From CAZQIC01 sp964593555 (GTDB lineage Bacteria > Bacteroidota > Bacteroidia > JAFLBG01): a stretch of 29,865 bases of DNA. The stretch covers positions 1-29,865 of the forward strand of contig CAZQIC010000050.1 in NCBI GenBank assembly GCA_964593555.1. The letters are read 5' to 3'. Below, piece by piece: positions 24,095 to 29,865 of the stretch. The number at the start of each line of letters is the position of its first letter. The stretch's first letter is position 1. The notes below the pieces were generated by a model, which did not search any database, was not told the DNA's origin, and worked only from the letters and a program-made list of their open reading frames with translations. The position numbers and the translations under genes are program-made.

Positions 24095-24124
24095 AAAAAG
24101 AGCCTACCTACAGCGGCTCTTTTT
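24095..24124. terminator. Bidirectional Rho-independent terminator
   Basis: AAAAAGAGCC (24095-24104) pairs perfectly with GGCTCTTTTT (24115-24124) around a 10-nt loop, and T8 follows on the plus strand. A-rich sequence on the other side makes it work in both directions. It separates precursor 3 from the convergent glutamate-synthase-like gene. Confidence 0.9.
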
Positions 24125-24136
24125 TTTTGAAAGTTA

Positions 24137-25738
24137 CTATGCATGAACAACAGAAGGCTCAAATGTTTCTTCATTGCTATGGGCCATATCCAGTTCGTAC
24201 TGCGTTGGATATGGCGCTTCTAACAATGCGCCTCTGAGGGTATGAGGATACATTTCGGCATAGGTTTGTATCTGGCTTGCACTTATTCTTCTGTAAATAA
24301 AAGAACGATGCAATTTATTTGGATGGTCAACTCCTGCGGCACCCATTAATTCCATTGCGCTTTTTACAGTTTCGCTTTGAAAATTGGCAACACGAACTTT
24401 TTTATCTTTTACAACTAAGCCTTTAACCAAATTCGGATTCTGCGTTGCAACTCCTGTAGGACAATTATTTGTATTACACTCCAACGCCTGTATACAGCCA
24501 AGCGCAAGCATCATGGCACGGGCACTGTTACACATATCAGCACCCAATGAAATATTTTTAACGATGTCAAACCCAGTAGAAACTTTTCCTGAAGCAATAA
24601 TTTTTACATGCCGTTTCAATGCAAACCCGTTCAATGCATCGTAAACAAAAGCAAGGGCATCTCTCAATGGCATACCAACAGAATTGGAAAATTCAAGAGG
24701 AGCAGCACCTGTTCCTCCTTCTCCTCCGTCAACAGTAATAAAATCGGGCATGATACCTGTTTTAACCATGGCTTTGCAAATGGCAATGAACTGACTCTTT
24801 TTACCAATGCACAATTTAAATCCAACAGGTTTTCCACCGGATAATTCCCTCAGCCTTTTAACAAATTGTAATAGTTCTATCGGGGTGGTAAATACTGTGT
24901 GATATGGAGGAGAAATAACATCTTTACCCATTTCCACCAAACGTATTTTAGCAATTTCTTCAGAAACTTTTTTTGCAGGCAAAATACCACCATGGCCCGG
25001 CTTTGCTCCCTGTGATAATTTTATCTCTATCATTTTAACATTAGTCAGCACCGCGCGTTCCGCGAATGACTCGTAGTTAAATGTACCATCGGTATTACGG
25101 CAGCCAAAATAACCAGTACCAATTTGCCATATTATATCACCACCGGGTTCTAAATGATATGGACTCAATCCACCCTCTCCTGTATTATGGGCAAAGTTCC
25201 CGATTTTGGCTCCGCCGTTCAATGAGAGTATCGCATTTTTGCTTAGCGAGCCATAACTCATTGCAGAAACGTTAAAAATACTTGCCGAGTAAGGTTGTTT
25301 GCAATCTGGCCCCCCTACTGTAATGCGGGGATTATGATCAACTTTGTGCGGATTTAGCGGTGTGATGCTATGGTTAAGCCATTCGTATCCTACTTCATAA
25401 ACATTTAGCTGTGTCCCGAAAGGTGTGGTATCATTTGCTTTTTTTGCGCGCTGGTAAACTACACTCCTGTTAAGCCGGTTAAAAGGTGTACCATCTGTAT
25501 CCGATTCAATAAAATACTGATATACTTTCGGTCTCATCCATTCTGCCCAATAACGCATTCTTCCAACCAATGGATAATTACGTCTGATGGTTTGCCTAAT
25601 CTGCGTCATATCGTTTATACCAACAATAAGAATAGGAATAAGAACCACGAAACCCCATGCCGCTCTATGGAAGAAGTAAGATAGCGTTGCAAGTAGAATG
25701 ACCGCAGCTATAGAGCCATTAATGAATATTTTACGCAT
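24137..25738 (-). CDS. FMN-binding glutamate synthase family protein
   Basis: This 533-residue protein corresponds to the FMN/iron-sulfur synthase domain of glutamate synthase large subunit, without the glutaminase and GXGXG domains. Two N-terminal membrane helices (residues about 7-40) anchor it. Motifs: FNVSAMSYGSLSKNAI, GAKIGNFAHNTGEGGLSPYH, KPGHGGILPAKKV, FITVDGGEGGTGAAPLEF and IIASGKVSTGFDIVK for FMN binding, and the cysteine cluster CIQALECNTNNCPTG for a 3Fe-4S cluster. Stand-alone proteins of this size are widespread; whether they make glutamate or another product is unsettled, so the name gltB is not given. Length is normal for the stand-alone family. It is a single gene, convergent with the RiPP array and divergent from pyrG. 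Confidence 0.87.
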   Translation of the reverse strand: MRKIFINGSIAAVILLATLSYFFHRAAWGFVVLIPILIVGINDMTQIRQTIRRNYPLVGRMRYWAEWMRPKVYQYFIESDTDGTPFNRLNRSVVYQRAKKANDTTPFGTQLNVYEVGYEWLNHSITPLNPHKVDHNPRITVGGPDCKQPYSASIFNVSAMSYGSLSKNAILSLNGGAKIGNFAHNTGEGGLSPYHLEPGGDIIWQIGTGYFGCRNTDGTFNYESFAERAVLTNVKMIEIKLSQGAKPGHGGILPAKKVSEEIAKIRLVEMGKDVISPPYHTVFTTPIELLQFVKRLRELSGGKPVGFKLCIGKKSQFIAICKAMVKTGIMPDFITVDGGEGGTGAAPLEFSNSVGMPLRDALAFVYDALNGFALKRHVKIIASGKVSTGFDIVKNISLGADMCNSARAMMLALGCIQALECNTNNCPTGVATQNPNLVKGLVVKDKKVRVANFQSETVKSAMELMGAAGVDHPNKLHRSFIYRRISASQIQTYAEMYPHTLRGALLEAPYPTQYELDMAHSNEETFEPSVVHA

Positions 25739-25848
25739 AATCTTATTTTATGATTTAATAAGAGAGAAATTTACACAAAATAGCAATAGCAGTACTTATT
25801 TAGTTAGTCGATTTCTTTCAAATTTCACCGTTGTACTTCTAAAATTAT

Positions 25849-25856
25849 TATCTTTG
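25849..25856 (+). promoter_or_regulatory. Candidate -7 box (TATCTTTG) of pyrG
   Basis: TATCTTTG fits TAnnTTTG and ends 13 nt before the pyrG ATG, predicting a very short leader. The same octamer precedes yidC. No good -33 TTG at 20-nt spacing is seen (the nearest is TTG at 25831-25833). Confidence 0.5.
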
Positions 25857-25869
25857 TCAAACTTTTCTT

Positions 25870-27495
25870 ATGCCCAATCCAGCCAAATATATTTTTGTTA
25901 CCGGTGGTGTAACTTCCTCCCTTGGTAAAGGCATTATCTCTGCTTCCCTGGCTAAACTTTTACAAGGCCGTGGATATACTGTAACCATTCAAAAACTTGA
26001 CCCATATATTAACGTTGATCCGGGAACACTTAACCCTTATGAACACGGGGAGTGTTTTGTGACCGACGATGGCGCTGAAACAGATCTTGACCTTGGACAT
26101 TACGAACGTTTTTTAAATGTTCCCACTTCACAGGCCAATAACGTTACTACCGGACGTATTTACCAATCAGTAATTGAGAAAGAAAGAAGAGGAGATTTTC
26201 TAGGCAAAACCGTACAGGTTATCCCTCATATTACCGATGAGATAAAAAACCGCATTAAACTTTTAGGAAAAAAAGGAGAATTTGATTTTGTGATCACCGA
26301 GATAGGTGGAACAGTGGGTGATATTGAATCATTACCATACATAGAAAGTATCAGACAGTTAAAATGGGAGTTAGGCAAAAATGCATTGGTAGTTCACCTT
26401 ACCCTCCTGCCCTATTTATCTACAACCGGTGAATTAAAAACTAAACCTACACAGCACTCAGTTAAAATGATGCTTGAGTATGGAGTACAACCCGATATTC
26501 TGGTTTGCAGGAGCGAACATCCTGTAGGCAGTGATCTCAGAAATAAAATTGCATTGTTCTGTAATGTCGCGCCAAACGCGGTTATCGAATCTGTTGATGC
26601 AAAAAGTATTTACGAGGTTCCTTTATTAATGAAGGATGAAAAACTGGATGTGGTTGTATTGGAAAAACTCGGACTTGATATCAAAGGCGAAAGCGATCTT
26701 TCCAAATGGTCGGAATTTGTGCGTAAACTTCAAAATCCTAAAGGCAAAATTAACATTGGTCTTGTAGGAAAATATATTGAACTAAAAGATTCATATAAAT
26801 CAATTTCAGAATCGTTTATACATGCGGGTGTTGCTAACGAATGCAGCATTAATATAACATGGATACATTCCGAAGATATTGATGATGATAACGTAAAAGA
26901 AAAATTCGCCGGATTAAGCGGTATCGTTGTTGCTCCGGGTTTTGGGAACCGTGGCATAGAAGGAAAAATAATTGCCATACAATATGCACGCGAAAACAAT
27001 ATTCCATTCCTTGGAATTTGTTTAGGTATGCAATGCGCAGTTATTGAATTTGCAAGAAATGTACTGGGTTTAAAAAATGCACACTCAACAGAAATGAACC
27101 CGCTTACCCCTCATCCTGTTATCGACTTACTTGAAACACAGAAAAAAGTGGTGAACATGGGAGGTACTATGCGTCTTGGTGCATATCCATGTAACCTGGA
27201 AGACAATAGTAAAGCGCTCGAAATATATAAGTCAAAACACATACAAGAGCGTCATCGCCACCGTTATGAATTTAATAACGAGTATTTAAGTGATTTCGAA
27301 AGACATGGAATGATGGCCTCCGGCATTAATCCAAATGGCGGACTTGTGGAGATCATTGAACTCAAGAATCACCCCTGGTTTGTTGGCGTTCAGTTTCACC
27401 CGGAATATAAGAGCACCGTTGATAATCCACATCCTCTTTTTGTAGGATTTGTGAAGGCCGCGGTAAAAGAGTATGCTGTAAAATCAAACGCTTAA
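25870..27495 (+). CDS. pyrG: CTP synthase
   Basis: This 541-residue cytoplasmic enzyme makes CTP from UTP, ATP and glutamine. The N-terminal synthase domain (1-266) has the P-loop region VTGGVTSSLGKGIISASL, QKLDPYINVDPGTLNPYEHG, FVTDDGAETDLDLGHYER and TEIGGTVGDIE. The C-terminal class I glutamine amidotransferase domain (about 295-535) has APGFGNRG, the catalytic Cys384 in GICLGMQCA, GGTMRLGAY, HRHRYEFN and the His/Glu pair in QFHPEYKS. All catalytic residues are present and the length is standard. yidC follows on the same strand after 189 nt with its own promoter box, a gene order I associate with Bacteroidota. Confidence 0.97.
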   Translation: MPNPAKYIFVTGGVTSSLGKGIISASLAKLLQGRGYTVTIQKLDPYINVDPGTLNPYEHGECFVTDDGAETDLDLGHYERFLNVPTSQANNVTTGRIYQSVIEKERRGDFLGKTVQVIPHITDEIKNRIKLLGKKGEFDFVITEIGGTVGDIESLPYIESIRQLKWELGKNALVVHLTLLPYLSTTGELKTKPTQHSVKMMLEYGVQPDILVCRSEHPVGSDLRNKIALFCNVAPNAVIESVDAKSIYEVPLLMKDEKLDVVVLEKLGLDIKGESDLSKWSEFVRKLQNPKGKINIGLVGKYIELKDSYKSISESFIHAGVANECSINITWIHSEDIDDDNVKEKFAGLSGIVVAPGFGNRGIEGKIIAIQYARENNIPFLGICLGMQCAVIEFARNVLGLKNAHSTEMNPLTPHPVIDLLETQKKVVNMGGTMRLGAYPCNLEDNSKALEIYKSKHIQERHRHRYEFNNEYLSDFERHGMMASGINPNGGLVEIIELKNHPWFVGVQFHPEYKSTVDNPHPLFVGFVKAAVKEYAVKSNA

Positions 27496-27648
27496 TCGCG
27501 TCCCTTTCCTTTCTTCTTTTTCAATTAATTATCATATAATTCTTCTTCATTCGTCATACCTAATGACAAGCTGAGAAGTTTGATCTTTTTTGATCCAATA
27601 AGGGTTAAAACGGTTGATTTTTTCAATACATCGTTTGGGTTTAAAAAG

Positions 27649-27656
27649 TATCTTTG
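27649..27656 (+). promoter_or_regulatory. Candidate -7 box (TATCTTTG) of yidC
   Basis: TATCTTTG matches TAnnTTTG, 28 nt before the yidC ATG. A TTTG at 27634-27637 is too close (11 nt) to be a standard -33 box, so the promoter rests on the -7 match and position. Confidence 0.45.
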
Positions 27657-27684
27657 CGGAGCAAATTTTCGAGAATAAATTATT

Positions 27685-29610
27685 ATGGACAGGAATTCCC
27701 TTATTGGATTATTATTGATAGGTGCAATTTTGATCGGATGGCTTTATTGGAGCGCACCTTCAAAAGAAGAAATTGCAAAACGCGAAAAGACAAGAGATTC
27801 TTTGTTGGTAGTGCAGAAAGAAGAAGCATTAAGATCCCTAGCTGCGGAAAAACAAAACAACTTATCTGACTCATCATTTGCAACATCTGGTATAACAGCG
27901 GGTATCGCTGCCGATACATCGCGTGTAGTACTTACCGATTCCATGCGCAATGTGATCAAAAAAAATAGTTACGGAGTATTTTCAAAAGCTGCGGATGGAG
28001 AAACAAATACGATCACTATTGAGAATGAATTAATAAAAGTTCACCTGTCTAGTCTTGGCGGAAGAATTTTTTCTGTGGAATTAAAAAAATATAAAACCAA
28101 TATTGGCTTGCCGCTTATACTTTTTGACAAGGACTCATCCAAGCAATCACTTTTGTTTGTTGCAAACGCACAATTTTTTTCAACAGACTCACTTTTCTTC
28201 CAACCATTCGGAACATCATTTAATGTAACTGCAAATGATTCCAGCTCAATTGCCTTTCGTCTTTTTGCCAATGATCAAAACAAATACATTGAATATGTAT
28301 ATAGCTTAAAAGGCAACAGTTACGAAGTTGGCTGCAGTATAAATATGGTTGGCATGCAGGATGTAATTGCAGCAAACACCAGCTATTTAACCCTCGATTG
28401 GCAAATGCTAACACCATCACAGGAGAAAAATATTTCCAATCAGCAAAAAACTTCCGACATCTATTTTAAATACACGGAAGAGGAAGTTGACAATATTACA
28501 GAAACTACTGAAGGACCCAAATCCCTTGACTCCAAAATAAAATGGCTTGCATTTAAACAACAATTTTTCACAAGCGCTCTTATTGCGGATAACTCTTTTG
28601 AAAAACCTATCAGCGTATCAAGTATTGCCACGCAGGGTTCGGGAAATTATGTTAAAGATTTTTCCGCATCACTTACTATACCCTATGATCATCAGGAAAA
28701 AGAAAAATTTAATATGGCATTTTACTTTGGGCCAAACAAATACCAGACACTCAAAGAATACGGTCTTGATATGGAAAAACAAATTCCATTGGGCTGGGGA
28801 ATTTTTGGCTGGGTAAATAAATTTATTGTGCTTCCTATTTTTAATTTTTTAGGAAGCTCGGGACTTAACTATGGTATTATCATTTTAATACTTACCCTTA
28901 TCATTAAAATAATTTTATATCCAATTGCATACAAAACATATTTGAGCTCAGCGAAAATGCGTGTGCTTAAACCGGAGATAGATGAGATAGATAAAAAACT
29001 GGGCAAGGACGCCGACCCAATGAAAAAACAGCAGGCCAAGATGGCTCTGTATCGTAAGGCCGGTATTAATCCAATGGCAGGATGCGTTCCATTGCTTTTA
29101 CAAATGCCGATACTTATTGCACTGTTTAACTTTTTTCCGTCTTCTATTGAATTAAGACAAGCGCCATTTTTGTGGGCTGATGATCTTTCTACTTACGATT
29201 CTATTTGGACATTCGGACACCTGCCTATTATTGACGGTTTGTATGGCGATCACGTTAGCTTGTTTGCGCTGCTAATGACAGTTTCAACCATACTTTACAC
29301 CTACTCAAACAGCCAGCTAATGGCAACCAATGATCAGATGCCCGGTATGAAATTAATGATGTACCTGATGCCCGTTATTTTCCTTGGTGTATTTAATAGT
29401 AACGCAGCGGGTTTAAGTTATTACTATTTCCTTGCGAACATGATTACTTTTGGCCAGACATACATCATGCGCAGGTTTGTTGATGAAAATGCATTGCGCA
29501 AAAAGATAGAAGAGAACAAAAAGAAACCAGTTAAGGTTTCCGGATTTCAGGCACGCCTCGAAAAAATGGCGAAGGAGCAGCAACAGCGTGCAAGGCAGGG
29601 AAGAAAATAA
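27685..29610 (+). CDS. yidC: Membrane protein insertase YidC
   Basis: This 641-residue inner-membrane protein inserts and folds membrane proteins with or without SecYEG. Layout: N-terminal membrane helix (residues about 5-22, IGLLLIGAILIGWLYW), a charged linker, the large periplasmic beta-domain (about 95-355, ITIENELIKVHLSSLGGRIF, WLAFKQQFFTSALI) and the YidC/Oxa1 insertase domain (about 368-600). The insertase domain has LNYGIIILILTLIIKIILYPI, a basic cytoplasmic hairpin (LKPEIDEIDKKLGKDADPMK), KAGINPMAGCVPLLLQMPIL and PVIFLGVFNSNAAGLSYYYF. The conserved Arg of the hydrophilic groove probably lies in the KMRVLKPE region. The C-terminus is basic (QQQRARQGRK), which may touch the ribosome. 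Length is typical for the phylum. Confidence 0.96.
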   Translation: MDRNSLIGLLLIGAILIGWLYWSAPSKEEIAKREKTRDSLLVVQKEEALRSLAAEKQNNLSDSSFATSGITAGIAADTSRVVLTDSMRNVIKKNSYGVFSKAADGETNTITIENELIKVHLSSLGGRIFSVELKKYKTNIGLPLILFDKDSSKQSLLFVANAQFFSTDSLFFQPFGTSFNVTANDSSSIAFRLFANDQNKYIEYVYSLKGNSYEVGCSINMVGMQDVIAANTSYLTLDWQMLTPSQEKNISNQQKTSDIYFKYTEEEVDNITETTEGPKSLDSKIKWLAFKQQFFTSALIADNSFEKPISVSSIATQGSGNYVKDFSASLTIPYDHQEKEKFNMAFYFGPNKYQTLKEYGLDMEKQIPLGWGIFGWVNKFIVLPIFNFLGSSGLNYGIIILILTLIIKIILYPIAYKTYLSSAKMRVLKPEIDEIDKKLGKDADPMKKQQAKMALYRKAGINPMAGCVPLLLQMPILIALFNFFPSSIELRQAPFLWADDLSTYDSIWTFGHLPIIDGLYGDHVSLFALLMTVSTILYTYSNSQLMATNDQMPGMKLMMYLMPVIFLGVFNSNAAGLSYYYFLANMITFGQTYIMRRFVDENALRKKIEENKKKPVKVSGFQARLEKMAKEQQQRARQGRK

Positions 29611-29780
29611 GCTTGTCACTTCGAGTATTTTCGCCCAATTACCCGGGCGAAAATGTATCGAGAAGTAGACATCGTGCCCTGTCTTCATACTTACACTTTC
29701 TGTCAATCACACTTAGACTTCGGCGTGAGCATAGTCGAATAACCTCTTGAACTGCGAACTGACACTACTCACTTTCAATC
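29611..29780. repeat. Dispersed palindromic intergenic repeat, copy 2
   Basis: Directly after yidC a hairpin pairs TTTTCGCCC (29628-29636) with GGGCGAAAA (29645-29653) and, further out, ACTTCGA with a TCGAGAAGT arm ending at 29666. The words ATGTATCGAGAAGTAGACA (about 29652-29670) and GAACTGACA (29756-29764) match copy 1 near 6104 and 6171. There is no T tract, so it is not a typical terminator, though it may protect the yidC mRNA end. The remainder to 29865 shows no gene. Confidence 0.65.
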
Positions 29781-29865
29781 GAGAAGTTGTTTCCCAATAC
29801 TCTTTACATTATTTTTAGTACATAATTTACCATTTGACGTAATTAGATATGAAACCGAAAAACGC

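Noticed and set aside
24137..25738. Naming the FMN protein gltB
   Set aside because: It lacks the glutaminase and C-terminal GXGXG domains, so it is a stand-alone family member with uncertain reaction.
27555..27600. TTTGATC/GATCCAA hairpin after pyrG as a terminator
   Set aside because: The stem is short, contains a mismatch and has no T tract after it.
29617..29667. Hairpin after yidC as a Rho-independent terminator
   Set aside because: The stem is good, but no T tract follows, and the sequence belongs to the dispersed repeat family.

Overview
The window is a Bacteroidota (Bacteroidetes) chromosome segment. Evidence: a type IX secretion C-terminal sorting domain, a short primary sigma factor lacking region 1.1, promoter boxes of the TAnnTTTG type, the neighbouring pair pyrG-yidC, and dispersed palindromic repeats of the kind common in this phylum. 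A run of 10 Ns inside dapF shows a draft or metagenome assembly. No tRNA, rRNA, CRISPR array or insertion sequence was recognised.

Layout. (1) 23-5443: a very large secreted surface protein made of four repeated modules in an A-B-B-A order, with a T9SS tail. (2) 5522-5965: a small J-domain/KTSC fusion, followed by a dispersed repeat. (3) 6212-7793, minus strand: an MFS transporter and a CoA-binding protein. (4) 7938-15033, minus strand: seven closely packed genes, probably one operon: a membrane-anchored protein, dapF (diaminopimelate for peptidoglycan and lysine), an unknown protein, a GNAT acetyltransferase, a seven-haem cytochrome c with TPRs, an outer-envelope protein with a carboxypeptidase-regulatory-like domain, and mltG (glycan strand termination). 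(5) 15283-19397, plus strand: htrA/degP, rpoD and a long GAPDH, each closed by a strong hairpin terminator. (6) 19504-21177: a TMTC-like multi-pass membrane protein with TPRs. (7) 21191-22663, minus strand: an uncharacterised helical protein. (8) 22795-24124, plus strand: an array of RiPP (lanthipeptide-like) precursor genes. (9) 24137-29610: an FMN glutamate-synthase-family protein (minus), then pyrG and yidC (plus), then another copy of the dispersed repeat at the window edge.

The most unusual part is region 8. Three precursor genes each have a 30-residue leader of the Bacteroidota class I lanthipeptide type and a Cys/Ser/Thr-rich core. A fourth leader survives only as a relic between genes 1 and 2. 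The second precursor is split by a frameshift, and its Cys-rich core continues in another frame. No LanB, LanC, radical SAM, protease or exporter gene is present in the window, so modification enzymes would have to act in trans. Precursors 1 and 2 also share a 27-nt identical element (32-33 nt with its flanking G-tract) in the 5' leader, 15-19 nt before the start codon and downstream of candidate promoters. It could be a structured RNA or operator that coordinates the array; I do not recognise it as a described element.
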